DNA of 21,680 nt from an uncultured Clostridia bacterium (GTDB taxonomy: Bacteria; Bacillota; Clostridia; Oscillospirales; Acutalibacteraceae): assembly GCA_958436475.1 (NCBI GenBank), contig CAUBKG010000037.1, forward strand, positions 1-21,680, given 5' to 3'. Positions 7,218-14,939 of this stretch are shown one piece after another. Every line of letters starts with the position of its first letter. Positions within the stretch are counted from its first letter, which is position 1. A program made the translations under genes and the position numbers. Below the pieces are notes generated by a model. That model searched no databases and was not told the DNA's origin. It was given only the letters and a program-made list of their open reading frames with translations.

Positions 7218-8153
7218 TCAATTATTGACTTTTCCGTGATGAAAGGTGGGGGAGCTTTCGGTGAGGACTTCAAACGTGAAGCCCCGGCCCTTAAAATATT
7301 CGAGAATCTCCGGGAGCGCCTGCACGGTTGTATCCTTGGCTTTGGTATCGTGCATGAGCACGCAGATGTTTCCGTTCATGTTCCTTGTATAATTTTTCAC
7401 GTTGGCCACGAGCTTCTGGGCCGGGATATGGTTGCCGTCCGCATCGCCGCTCGAGCAGTTCCAGTCGAAATAAGTATACCCCTTTTCGGGGAGGGACTTT
7501 GTGAGCCGGGTCATGATGCCCTTGCTGTATTTTCGGCTGATGGAGTTGCTGCTGCCGCCGGGAAAGCGGGTGAGGCGCACAGTCTGCCCGGTTTCGGATT
7601 TTACCACATCGGAAATCTTCTGAAGATCGTCGTAAAAGGCGGCGTCGGAGGCGTAAACGGCAGGATAATCGTGGGAATAGGAATGCAGGGCGATGGCGTG
7701 ACCGTCGTTTACGATATCCTTCATATATTGATTATGGCCGCCGCTGATCACGAAAAAGGTGGCCTTTGCGCCATACCGCTTGAGGATGGAGAGAATCTCG
7801 GGGGTGTTGGCCGAAGGGCCGTCGTCAAAGGTGAGATAGACCTTCTTATTGTTAGAGCCGCCGGTGGTTCCCGGGCGGCTCTTCATCTCCTTGATCTGAT
7901 TCTCAAGTTCGGAGACCTTTTTCTCGAGATCGGCGTTTTTCTGCTCTAGCTCGGCCTTTTTGGAGTTATACTCCTCCTCGGCCGCCTTCTGGGACTGTTC
8001 AAGCTCGCTGATTTTCGATTTTGTTCCGAGCAGCTCATCCGAAAGGGACTGCGCCTTGATAAAGCTGACGGCAAAGCCCGCGGCCAGCAGCGCGATGATG
8101 AGGAAAACGGAGATACCGGCAACAATGAGCCTGTTTCGAAGCGATGGGGTCAT
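7218..8153 (-). CDS. Membrane-anchored polysaccharide deacetylase (NodB domain)
   Basis: A 311-residue protein: one N-terminal membrane helix (8-32), a coiled coil of heptads rich in E, K and L (about 36-92), a short Gly/Ser linker, then a carbohydrate esterase 4 (NodB) domain (about 103-300). All catalytic motifs are present: TFDDGP (108-113, with D110 and D111), HSYSH (157-161, metal histidines H157 and H161), RFPGG (196-200), FDWNC (229-233) and LMHD (266-269). It should remove acetyl groups from peptidoglycan or another N-acetylated glycan outside the membrane, probably using zinc; the exact substrate is inferred. An in-frame ATG at 8243 would add 30 residues, but it lies upstream of the likely -10, so I chose 8153, which has GCAGGTG about 7 bases before it. 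The gene converges on the PH-domain pair with 5 bases between stops. Confidence 0.9.
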   Translation of the reverse strand: MTPSLRNRLIVAGISVFLIIALLAAGFAVSFIKAQSLSDELLGTKSKISELEQSQKAAEEEYNSKKAELEQKNADLEKKVSELENQIKEMKSRPGTTGGSNNKKVYLTFDDGPSANTPEILSILKRYGAKATFFVISGGHNQYMKDIVNDGHAIALHSYSHDYPAVYASDAAFYDDLQKISDVVKSETGQTVRLTRFPGGSSNSISRKYSKGIMTRLTKSLPEKGYTYFDWNCSSGDADGNHIPAQKLVANVKNYTRNMNGNICVLMHDTKAKDTTVQALPEILEYFKGRGFTFEVLTESSPTFHHGKVNN

Positions 8154-8231
8154 GAAAATGCACCTGCCTTTGAAAATTCCGCCGCACGGCGGAAACAATA
8201 AGATAAAAGCCTTCTGTTTTCGACACGTTTT

Positions 8232-8260
8232 ATCATAGCACACGTATGATTTGTTTTCAA
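8232..8260 (-). promoter_or_regulatory. Promoter of the deacetylase gene
   Basis: On the minus strand TTGAAA (complement of 8255-8260) and TATGAT (complement of 8232-8237) are separated by 17 bases, a good sigma-A match. It is back-to-back with the degV promoter, about 40 bases apart. Confidence 0.8.
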
Positions 8261-8301
8261 ATTACAAAATGATTACAAAACGCCCCCGCCTCCCCGAATC
8301 C

Positions 8302-8330
8302 TTGTTTCACGGGGAGAAATGTGTTATAAT
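8302..8330 (+). promoter_or_regulatory. Promoter of degV
   Basis: TTGTTT (8302-8307), a 17-base spacer and a perfect TATAAT (8325-8330). The transcript would have a leader of about 140 bases before the degV start. Confidence 0.8.
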
Positions 8331-8432
8331 CCGTATGAAATAATTATTCGTCCGGGGCGCCGGCGCATGGAAACAGCGCGGCCCCGGCGGCAGATAGGGA
8401 AATCCCCGCCCGCAGCGGGAACCACTGCCGGG

Positions 8433-8465
8433 CGGCCTTCCAAGAGGGAGGCCGATTCAAGGAGG
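8433..8465 (+). promoter_or_regulatory. Hairpin next to the degV ribosome binding site
   Basis: A 9-bp stem with one wobble pair joins 8433-8441 to 8446-8454 (loop AAGA), ending 4 bases before AAGGAGG (8459-8465). The leader upstream is also GC-rich and foldable. It could tune translation; I recognise no riboswitch class. Confidence 0.4.
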
Positions 8466-8476
8466 AAATGCAAGCT

Positions 8477-9325
8477 ATGCCGAAACCGGTTGTTATCACT
8501 GCAGACAGCACCATTGACCTGTCTCCCGAGCTTCTGGAACGCTACCATGTTTCGCTCATCCCGCTGCACATCGTGCTGGGGGACCGTTCCCTGCGGGACG
8601 GGATGGATATCACGCCGGACGATATCTACGCCACCTACCGTTCCGAAAAAATTCTTCCCAAGACCGCGGCGATTAATCCGGCGGCGTATAAGTCCTTCTT
8701 TTCCCAATACACGGCAAACGGCGCTTCGGTCGTGCATTTTTCGCTCAGCTCCGGCATTTCCGCCACGCACCAAAACGCCTGCCTTGCGGCAGAAGAGCTC
8801 GAGGACGTTTATGTGGTGGACACCAAAAGCCTCTCCACCGGCTCCTCCCTGCTGGTGATCAAGGCGGCGGAGCTCGCGGCGCAGGGATATGAGGCGCATC
8901 AGATTTTTGACCTCGTGAGCCCTATGTGGGAAAAGGTGGATGCTTCCTTCATCCTCGATAAGCTGGAGTTTTTGCACAAGGGCGGCCGCTGCTCAGGCGT
9001 GGCGGCGCTCGGCGCAAATCTTTTGAAGCTGAAGCCCTGCATCGAGCTGAAGGACGGCACCATGTCCGTGGGAAAGAAATACCGCGGCAGCCTTTTGAAC
9101 GTGCAGATGGAGTATGTGGCCGCCAAGCTCCAGGGGAAAGACAATCTCGACCCCGCCCGCATTTTCATCACACATTCGGGAATTGATTCGAGCATCATCG
9201 AGGCCGTTGAGCGGAAAATCCGCGAGCTGTATTCCTTCCGGGAAATCCTCATCACCCGCGCGGGCTGCACCATTTCCTCCCACTGCGGGCCGAACACGCT
9301 CGGCATCCTGTTCATGTACCAGTAA
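8477..9325 (+). CDS. DegV-family fatty-acid-binding protein
   Basis: A 282-residue DegV protein. TADSTIDLS (8-16) is the typical N-terminal motif, FSLSSGISATHQNA (88-101) the lipid-head-group region, and VVDTKSLSTGSSLL and LHKGGRCSG the usual later motifs; it ends with the SSHCGPNTLGILF type C-terminus. DegV proteins bind single fatty acids, and in Firmicutes some serve as FakB subunits that present fatty acids to the kinase FakA. No fakA is in this window, so a FakB role is inference. Two in-frame ATGs compete: the one at 8468 is only 2 bases from GGAGG, the one at 8477 is 11 bases away and gives the normal N-terminus, so I chose 8477. It has its own promoter and terminator. Confidence 0.9.
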   Translation: MPKPVVITADSTIDLSPELLERYHVSLIPLHIVLGDRSLRDGMDITPDDIYATYRSEKILPKTAAINPAAYKSFFSQYTANGASVVHFSLSSGISATHQNACLAAEELEDVYVVDTKSLSTGSSLLVIKAAELAAQGYEAHQIFDLVSPMWEKVDASFILDKLEFLHKGGRCSGVAALGANLLKLKPCIELKDGTMSVGKKYRGSLLNVQMEYVAAKLQGKDNLDPARIFITHSGIDSSIIEAVERKIRELYSFREILITRAGCTISSHCGPNTLGILFMYQ

Positions 9326-9345
9326 CAGCAGGCAAATGAAGCCGC

Positions 9346-9382
9346 AGCCCTGCCTTCCCGAAAGGCGGGGCTTTTTTATTTT
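9346..9382 (+). terminator. Terminator of degV
   Basis: AGCCCTGCCTT (9346-9356) pairs with AAGGCGGGGCT (9362-9372, one T-G wobble) and is followed by a T-rich run. Confidence 0.9.
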
Positions 9383-9388
9383 TAAAAG

Positions 9389-9415
9389 AAAACCTCCAGT
9401 TCAACTGGAGGTTTT
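9389..9415 (-). terminator. Terminator downstream of the tetR remnant
   Basis: AAAACCTCCAGTT (9389-9401) is the exact reverse complement of 9403-9415, a 13-bp arm around one base. It is followed by TTTT on both strands. It lies 26 bases past the tetR stop and can act in either direction. Confidence 0.75.
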
Positions 9416-9440
9416 GATTACTTTTTCACAAGGAACGGCT

Positions 9441-10012
9441 TCAGCTTGCAATGCCTTCGAGCGCCATTCCGGTGATGTGGGAGGCGACCTCCCGCACAGA
9501 CATCTTATCGTCGTGCAGCGCTTCGTACACGGCGGAAGAGAGGATGGTGCCGAAGAAGCTGTACGCCATCAGGGCGGCGTTGCGGTCGCGCAGCACCCCC
9601 TGGCGGATGCCCTCCTATGATGCCCTGGAGGTATAGGATATAGTCGCGCAGGCGGAGGCGAAGGCTGCTCTGGCGGTCTTCGAGCCCCATGAGCTGGGAG
9701 AAGAGCACGCGGAAAAAATCTGCCTTAGACTTCATCATTTCAAGCTGGACGCGGCAGATGGTGGTGAGTTTTGCAATGATATTGTCCATCCCCTCGGCTT
9801 CGCTGCGGACGCCGTCCACGATCTCACGGATGCCCTCTTCCATAGTGAAATCAAAAATTTCCTCCTTGCTTTTGAAATGGTAATACAACGTGCCCTTGGC
9901 CACCCCCGCTTCCTCGGCGATAGTATCCATCAGCGCGCCCTTATAGCCGTATTTGGCGAAAACCGTAACGCCTGCTTCGAAAATTGATTTTTTTTGTATC
10001 CTGCCGGGGCAT
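9441..10012 (-). pseudogene. TetR-family regulator with two apparent +1 frameshifts
   Basis: The region encodes a whole TetR regulator in three pieces. Starting at ATG 10012 (GGTGGAG 4 bases upstream) the frame reads MPRQDTKK, then shifts in an A8 run (complement of 9988-9995). The next piece reads SIFEAGVTVFAKYGYKGA, then MDTIAEEAGVAKGTLYYHF, the classic TetR helix-turn-helix, and on to LYLQGII. A second shift near 9607-9618 moves to a third frame, GIRQGVLRDRNAALMAYSFF, ending SHITGMALEGIAS at 9441. Removing one base at each break gives 190 codons, the normal length. Continuous open frames cover only 9505-9930 from an internal ATG, which loses the first helix and scrambles the tail. It may be a decaying gene, an assembly error, or at the A8 run a slippage switch. 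Confidence 0.8.
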
Positions 10013-10030
10013 AATTCTCCACCTTCTATC

Positions 10031-10042
10031 CTGACTGGTCAG
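10031..10042. promoter_or_regulatory. Likely TetR operator upstream of the tetR remnant
   Basis: CTGAC-TG-GTCAG is a near-palindrome with perfect 5-bp arms, 18 bases upstream of the remnant's ATG. It overlaps the likely start region (TATACT, TATAAT-like boxes nearby). Dyads of the TGAC(N)GTCA kind are common TetR-family sites. It may also serve plus-strand transcription towards 10236. Confidence 0.6.
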
Positions 10043-10235
10043 TATAATTACAACATGCGTTTTAAAAATAGCAACCGGGGGGCCCGATTTTCCGGAAAAT
10101 ATTTTACCTGCCCTGAGAACCGGATGGGGATTGCATACGCGCCCGGTTCATGATAGTGTATAAAAGAAACGATACCCTTGCACACCGAGGGTACCAAGAA
10201 GGGCGTGCAAAACGGAGCAAAGGAGGGAAGAGCCG

Positions 10236-10640
10236 TTGCCAGAGAAAAAACTGCCTGTGCCCGTGCGGGTGTTCCTTTGCCTTTTGCCCCCGGCGGTGTT
10301 TCTGATGTATCTAATGTTCCGCGAGCAGCTTGTGGCGTTTGCCGCCCGGCTTCCGGCCTGCCCCTTTCATGCGCTCACGGGGTTCTATTGCCCGGCCTGC
10401 GGGAATACCAGAAGCGTACTTGCCCTGCTGCACGGGGACGTGCTTTCCGCACTGCGGTTCAGCGTCGTCCCGCCGCTCGCAGCGCTGCTGGGAGGGCTCC
10501 TGTATCTGGAGCTGGTGCTTTGGTGCTGCGGGAGCCGCCGGCAGCTCCTTCCCCGAAAGGGCGCGTTCTGGGCCGCGCTCGGGGTGTTGCTCCTGCTTTA
10601 TTTTGCCGTTCGGAATTTCATCCCGTATCTCACGCCATGA
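10236..10640 (+). CDS. DUF2752-family membrane protein
   Basis: A 134-residue protein with three predicted membrane helices (about 11-28, 70-98 and 109-126). The DUF2752 signature lies at 42-59: CPFHALTGFYCPACGNTR, with four-cysteine-type spacing around CPACG followed by a conserved TR. The function of the family is unknown. TTG at 10236 is the start, with AGGAGG (10221-10226) 9 bases upstream; no ATG fits. DUF2752 genes commonly sit next to small membrane proteins of the CD225 or DUF4190 kind, and one follows here convergently, separated by a terminator. The 220 bases upstream hold the TetR-type operator and a short alternative-hairpin leader (TACCCT/AGGGTA near 10173-10193, TTGCAC/GTGCAA near 10178-10210); I see no other gene there. 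Confidence 0.8.
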   Translation: MPEKKLPVPVRVFLCLLPPAVFLMYLMFREQLVAFAARLPACPFHALTGFYCPACGNTRSVLALLHGDVLSALRFSVVPPLAALLGGLLYLELVLWCCGSRRQLLPRKGAFWAALGVLLLLYFAVRNFIPYLTP

Positions 10641-10676
10641 AAAAAAGGAAAGCGGAAAAACCGCTTTCCTTTTTTT
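10641..10676. terminator. Bidirectional terminator between DUF2752 and DUF4190 genes
   Basis: AAAAAAGGAAAGCGG (10641-10655) pairs with CCGCTTTCCTTTTTT (10661-10675). Both strands end in a T-run, and the two genes converge on it. Confidence 0.9.
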
Positions 10677-10689
10677 GACGCTTCTTCGA

Positions 10690-11031
10690 TTACAGGGTAT
10701 TGAAATACTCGCTGTAGTAATTCCTGTAGAATTCGTCCATTCCGCTGTATACGCCGCTCGTGAGCGCGGAAACGAAGATGACAGCCATCACGATCGCCAG
10801 AACGAGGGCGATGGAAGAGGTGATGATGCCGGCAATGGCCATGCCGCGGCCTTCTCCGCCCTTCCGGATGCCGACGATACCGAGGATCAGCCCAACGATG
10901 CCGGCCGGGATCGCAATGTACCACAGGCAGCAGCAAAATACGACCGAAACGATGCCGAGAATCATGGAAGCGATGGAAAGGCCCTTTCCGCCGCTCTGGG
11001 GTGCGGGAGTCTGCTGAACATAAGGATCCAT
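10690..11031 (-). CDS. Small DUF4190-type membrane protein
   Basis: A 113-residue protein. The N-terminus is short, polar and proline/glutamine-rich (MDPYVQQTPAPQSGGKG), followed by two membrane helices (about 18-47 and 57-88) joined by GIVGIRKGGEGRGMAIAG, the glycine-rich hairpin typical of DUF4190. The tail (SGMDEFYRNYYSEYFNTL) is aromatic and acidic. Function is unknown for the family. The ATG at 11031 has AGGAGGG 9 bases upstream; a longer open frame to 11139 has no such site. The cysteine run VFCCCLWY in the first helix could be acylated or redox active, which I cannot judge. Confidence 0.78.
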   Translation of the reverse strand: MDPYVQQTPAPQSGGKGLSIASMILGIVSVVFCCCLWYIAIPAGIVGLILGIVGIRKGGEGRGMAIAGIITSSIALVLAIVMAVIFVSALTSGVYSGMDEFYRNYYSEYFNTL

Positions 11032-11143
11032 GTGGAAATACCCTCCTGAAAATTGAATTTTGAAACCGCGCAAAAGCTCCGAACCGAAGCCCCGGAACAA
11101 AGAGTTCCATAAAAACGGGCGCCGCCCGCCGGATTCCAAATTT

Positions 11144-11173
11144 ATCTTATCATACCATAGCCCCGGCTGACAA
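11144..11173 (-). promoter_or_regulatory. Promoter of the DUF4190-type gene
   Basis: TTGTCA (complement of 11168-11173) and TAAGAT (complement of 11144-11149) are 18 bases apart on the minus strand. The -10 matches the consensus at four of six bases. Confidence 0.45.
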
Positions 11174-11265
11174 GATTTTTTTATCGTTTTGCACGTGTCC
11201 GGAAAAAATTATATTTTGGGCGCCCGCCGAAAGCAATACGGTCTCTTCCGGAGATAAAATTATAT

Positions 11266-11294
11266 TTGTGAAAGGCCGGGAAAAATGATATAAT
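11266..11294 (+). promoter_or_regulatory. Promoter of tepA
   Basis: TTGTGA (11266-11271), a 17-base spacer and a perfect TATAAT (11289-11294). The leader before tepA is about 125 bases, holds no gene that I can support, and shows no clear riboswitch. The rest of the 11032-11424 gap is AT-rich with the repeated segment AAAATTATATTT (near 11205 and 11257). Confidence 0.8.
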
Positions 11295-11424
11295 CATTAA
11301 ATAAAATGGTGTGCTGTGCGCTTTTGCGTTTTGAGCCGCCCGGTTTCCCGCGGCATGGGGGATGTATGATCCGGCTGTTTCTCCGCAAACTAGCAAAAAG
11401 GCTTTTGTAAGGAGAGAAACACGC

Positions 11425-12159
11425 ATGGAAAACAACAACCCTTCCGGACCGCAGGAAAACGAAGAGCAAAACGAGCAGACCATGCCGAATCCGGACCAGA
11501 TCGAACAGGTCAAGGAAATGGGCTCCATCACCCTCAAGAAGGGAAAGCACCTCATCCATTGCCTGACCGTGATCGGCCAGATCGAGGGGCATTATATCCT
11601 GCCCGCGCAGAACAAGACCACCAAATACGAGCACGTGATCCCGCAGCTCGTGGCCATTGAGGAGGAGCCCGATATCGAAGGGCTCATCATCATCCTCAAC
11701 ACCGTGGGCGGGGATGTGGAAGCGGGCCTCGCCATTGCCGAGCTGATCGCCGGTATGCGCAAGCCCACCGTTTCCCTGGTGCTCGGCGGCGGGCATTCCA
11801 TCGGCGTGCCGCTGGCCGTGGCCGCCAACCGTTCGTTTATCGCCCCCACCGCCACCATGACCGTGCATCCCGTGCGGATGAGCGGGCTGCTGCTGGGCGT
11901 GCCGCAGACGATGAGCTATATCAACCGCATTCAGGACCGCATTACCAGTTTTGTCACCAACAATTCGAATATCAGCAGGGACCGCTTCCAGGAGCTGATG
12001 ATGAACACCGGCGAGCTGACGACGGACGTCGGCACCGTGCTGGACGGCGAGGCCGCCGTGCGCGAGGGCCTGATCGATGAGCTGGGGTCGCTCTCGGATG
12101 CGATTTCCTCCCTCTATTCGCTCATAGAGGAAAACCCGAAGGAGGAGAAGGAGCAATGA
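11425..12159 (+). CDS. tepA: ClpP-fold protease TepA (translocation-enhancing protein)
   Basis: A 244-residue ClpP-class serine protease. An acidic, Gln/Asn-rich N-terminus (1-30) leads into the ClpP fold. LIIILNTVGGDVEAGLAIAELI (87-108) is the oxyanion-loop region, GGGHSIGVPLAVAA (121-134) carries the likely catalytic serine S125, and TMTVHPVRMSG (144-154) carries the likely catalytic histidine H148. An acidic residue near D201 would complete the triad. In Bacillus TepA aids protein secretion and is a soluble ClpP-like protein. ATG has AAGGAG (11409-11414) 10 bases upstream. The gene order tepA-ylzJ-spoIIIE is conserved in Firmicutes and supports the identification. The stop overlaps the next start as ATGA. 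Confidence 0.87.
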   Translation: MENNNPSGPQENEEQNEQTMPNPDQIEQVKEMGSITLKKGKHLIHCLTVIGQIEGHYILPAQNKTTKYEHVIPQLVAIEEEPDIEGLIIILNTVGGDVEAGLAIAELIAGMRKPTVSLVLGGGHSIGVPLAVAANRSFIAPTATMTVHPVRMSGLLLGVPQTMSYINRIQDRITSFVTNNSNISRDRFQELMMNTGELTTDVGTVLDGEAAVREGLIDELGSLSDAISSLYSLIEENPKEEKEQ

Positions 12160-12374
12160 TCCTCCACACCATCGTTTCCCCGGAATTCCTGCTCCGCAGC
12201 TTTGAAGAAGCGCAACAGCAGGGGCCGGAATCGGAATACCTTCCGGTGAGCCACGGCTTTCTGGAGGTCCGGAACGAAAATGGCAGGCAGGTGACGAGCC
12301 GGGTGCTCTCCACCGACCTTTCCTGTTATCTTTCCCCCGATTACGCGCCCGGAACCGAGTGGAAAACAAAATAA
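12156..12374 (+). CDS. ylzJ: YlzJ-like small protein
   Basis: A 72-residue protein starting in an ATGA overlap with tepA, so the two are translationally coupled. The opening MILHTIVSPEFLL and the later segment EYLPVSHGFLEV fit the YlzJ family found between tepA and spoIIIE. No function is established. There are no membrane segments or obvious catalytic residues. Its place in the conserved cluster is the main reason to trust it. Confidence 0.8.
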   Translation: MILHTIVSPEFLLRSFEEAQQQGPESEYLPVSHGFLEVRNENGRQVTSRVLSTDLSCYLSPDYAPGTEWKTK

Positions 12375-12386
12375 GGAATGCTCCGT

Positions 12387-12455
12387 GCTTCCCCCGCGCC
12401 GGGGAAGCCGTACATAGAAGGTAAGAGACGTTTCAAGACCGGGCTCAGCGCCCGG
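12387..12455 (+). other. Two short hairpins between ylzJ and the DNA translocase gene
   Basis: GCTTCCCC (12387-12394) pairs with GGGGAAGC (12401-12408), and CCGGGC (12439-12444) pairs with GCCCGG (12450-12455). Neither has a T-run, so they are not clear terminators; they may be processing or mRNA-stability elements. Confidence 0.45.
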
Positions 12456-12480
12456 GGTACATTAAAGGAGGCACAAAGGG

Positions 12481-14913
12481 TTGCCGGCTGCAAAAAAAGG
12501 CGGTTCCGCGCGGAACGCCAAAACGAACAACCGAAAATCGAATCAGAAGCCGGGGCCGCGTTCCAAGGCGGCCCGGCAGAGGGAAGCGGAACGGGAAGCG
12601 CACCGCCAGATTGCGGCGATCATACTCTTCGCGGCATCGGTTCTGCTGTTGTTCCTGTGCTTTTTGCCGGGGCAGAACGTGTGGGAGATCCTGCGCGATG
12701 TTTTCTTCGGCCTGTTTGGCTGGCCGATGTATCTCGTGCCCTTTCTCACGATGTTCCTCGCCGTGGGCTGCGCGACCGGCTCTCTCGGGCATAAGCTGGC
12801 GGTTTCTCTCCCCTGCTTTGCCATCACGGAGGCCGCCATACATATTTTCACCGCAGGGGATTACGCGGGCTTTTTCGCCTTCCTCAGCGGCCAGTACCAA
12901 AGCGGCGCGGCACGGCACGGCGGAGGGGTGCTCGGCGGCCTTCTCGGCCAGCCGTTCATTTCGCTCTTCGGCGGCGCGGTGGCAAAGGTGCTCATCATCC
13001 TCATCGCCGTCGTGTATGTGATGTTGGTCACCGGCATCACGCTCCAATCGATTTTAAAGGGCATGAAGAAAGCGGCCCACACCGTTTCCCAGAACACGGA
13101 GCAGGCCATCCTGCGCCGCCAGGAGGAGCAGGCGCGCCGGGAGCAGACTGGCGATTTCAATATTCCGCTGGACGACCGGCGCAGCGCCCGCAGGCTCGAC
13201 TTCGATCTGATTACAGATACCCCCTTCCGACCGGTGAACGGCGGGAAGGACCCGGAAAACAAGGCGGAAAAGCTGCTCGATACGGTAAAGGAGAATCCCG
13301 CCGGGCTGCCGGAAACCCCGCCCCTGCCGGAGGAAGCGCCTCCCAGCCCCCCGCCGGTTTTGGAGGAAGCGCCCGAGCAGGAGCCCCCCGCAGAGCCCGA
13401 AACGCCCGAAGCGCCTGCGGCGCCCGCCGAACCGGAGGGCGAAGAGGGGGAACACACAGAGGAATACCGGTTCCCGCCGGTTTCCCTCTTGAAAAAGCCC
13501 ACGCGCTTCAATTCCGCGCAGAGCGAAAACGAGCTGCGCCAAACCGGCCAGACGCTGGTGGAGGCGCTCCGAAGCTTCGGGGTGAAAACCTCCATTGTGG
13601 ATATCAGCCGGGGGCCTGCGGTCACCCGGTATGAATTAAAGCCCGAAACAGGCGTGAAAATCAGCCGCATCACGAACCTTGCGGACGATATCGCCCTGAA
13701 CCTCGCGGCGGCGGGCGTGCGCATCGAAGCGCCTATCCCGGGCAAGGCCGCGGTGGGCATCGAGGTGCCGAACAAAGCGGTCCGCCTCGTGAGCATGTAT
13801 GAAATGGTGAATTCCCCCGAATTCCAGAATGCGAAGGGCAGCGTGAACGTGGCCCTCGGGCGGGATATCACCGGAAAAATCGTTATCACCGATATCGCCA
13901 AGATGCCCCATCTGCTCATTGCAGGCTCCACCGGCTCGGGAAAATCGGTGTGCATCAACTCGATCATTTTAAGCCTTCTCTATAAATACACGCCGGAGGA
14001 GGTCCGGCTCCTGCTCATCGACCCGAAGGTCGTGGAGCTCAATATTTACAACGGCATCAAGCACCTGCTGGTGCCGGTGGTTTCCGATCCGCGCAAGGCG
14101 TCCGGCGCGCTTGCCTGGGCGGTCACGGAAATGCTCAACCGCTATAAGCTGTTTGCGGACAATAACGTCCGCGATCTCGATTCCTACAACGAAATGGCCC
14201 GGCTCGAAGACCGTCCGCAGGTGCCCCGCACGGTCATCATCATCGACGAGCTGGCCGACCTCATGATGGCCGCTCCCGGCGAAGTGGAGGATTCCATCTG
14301 CCGCCTCGCGCAGATGGCGCGCGCCGCGGGCATGTATCTCATCATCGCCACCCAGCGCCCGTCGGTCAACGTCATCACCGGCGTCATCAAAGCCAATATC
14401 CCGAGCCGCATCGCCTTCGCCGTTTCCTCTCAGGTCGATTCCCGCACCATCCTCGATATGGGCGGCGCGGAAAAGCTGCTCGGCAAGGGCGATATGCTCT
14501 TTTGCCCCATCGGCTCCAACAAGCCCGCGCGCGTGCAGGGCTGCTTCGTGAGCGACGCAGAGCGTGAAAGCGTGGTGGATTTCCTCAAAAACGGCGCGCA
14601 GGCGGAATACGATGAAAGCGTGATGGAGGAAATCCAGAAAAACACGCCGGAGGAGAAGAAGACTGTGGACGGCGATTCGTCCGACGAGATCGATGAGCTG
14701 CTTCCCCGCGCCATTGAGATCGTGATCGACGCAGGCCAGGCCTCCACCGCCTACCTCCAGCGCAAATTGAAGCTCGGCTATGCCCGCGCCGCCCGCATCA
14801 TCGACCAGATGGAGGAGCGGGGAATCGTGGGAGAATACGCGGGCAGCAAGCCCCGCCAGGTGCTCATCACCCGCCAGCAGTGGCTGGAAATGCAGAATTC
14901 TTCCAGCGACTGA
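12481..14913 (+). CDS. DNA translocase SpoIIIE/FtsK
   Basis: An 810-residue hexameric DNA pump. A basic N-terminus (1-43) precedes four membrane helices (about 43-190, FtsK 4TM domain). A proline/glutamate linker follows (about 275-330), then the alpha domain with EALRSFGVKTSIVDISRGPAVTRYEL, then the motor: Walker A GSTGSGKS at 482-489 and Walker B VIIIDELADL with D589 and E590. The winged-helix gamma domain that reads polar DNA motifs is near 735-805 (AIEIVIDAGQASTAYLQRKLKLGYARAARIIDQME). It moves chromosome ends through the division or sporulation septum. TTG at 12481 is the start, with AAGGAGG (12465-12471) 9 bases upstream. Position after tepA-ylzJ favours the spoIIIE orthologue, but sequence alone does not separate SpoIIIE from FtsK. 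Confidence 0.95.
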   Translation: MPAAKKGGSARNAKTNNRKSNQKPGPRSKAARQREAEREAHRQIAAIILFAASVLLLFLCFLPGQNVWEILRDVFFGLFGWPMYLVPFLTMFLAVGCATGSLGHKLAVSLPCFAITEAAIHIFTAGDYAGFFAFLSGQYQSGAARHGGGVLGGLLGQPFISLFGGAVAKVLIILIAVVYVMLVTGITLQSILKGMKKAAHTVSQNTEQAILRRQEEQARREQTGDFNIPLDDRRSARRLDFDLITDTPFRPVNGGKDPENKAEKLLDTVKENPAGLPETPPLPEEAPPSPPPVLEEAPEQEPPAEPETPEAPAAPAEPEGEEGEHTEEYRFPPVSLLKKPTRFNSAQSENELRQTGQTLVEALRSFGVKTSIVDISRGPAVTRYELKPETGVKISRITNLADDIALNLAAAGVRIEAPIPGKAAVGIEVPNKAVRLVSMYEMVNSPEFQNAKGSVNVALGRDITGKIVITDIAKMPHLLIAGSTGSGKSVCINSIILSLLYKYTPEEVRLLLIDPKVVELNIYNGIKHLLVPVVSDPRKASGALAWAVTEMLNRYKLFADNNVRDLDSYNEMARLEDRPQVPRTVIIIDELADLMMAAPGEVEDSICRLAQMARAAGMYLIIATQRPSVNVITGVIKANIPSRIAFAVSSQVDSRTILDMGGAEKLLGKGDMLFCPIGSNKPARVQGCFVSDAERESVVDFLKNGAQAEYDESVMEEIQKNTPEEKKTVDGDSSDEIDELLPRAIEIVIDAGQASTAYLQRKLKLGYARAARIIDQMEERGIVGEYAGSKPRQVLITRQQWLEMQNSSSD

Positions 14914-14939
14914 GGGCTTCCCGATATAAAGGAGACAGT

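Noticed and set aside
11260..12369. Open frame of 369 codons on the minus strand
   Set aside because: It is antisense to tepA and ylzJ, which have motifs, ribosome sites and conserved order. Its histidine- and glycine-rich sequence is typical of a shadow frame.
12861..13967. Open frame of 368 codons on the minus strand
   Set aside because: It is antisense to the translocase; the serine/glycine-rich low-complexity part simply mirrors the proline/glutamate linker.
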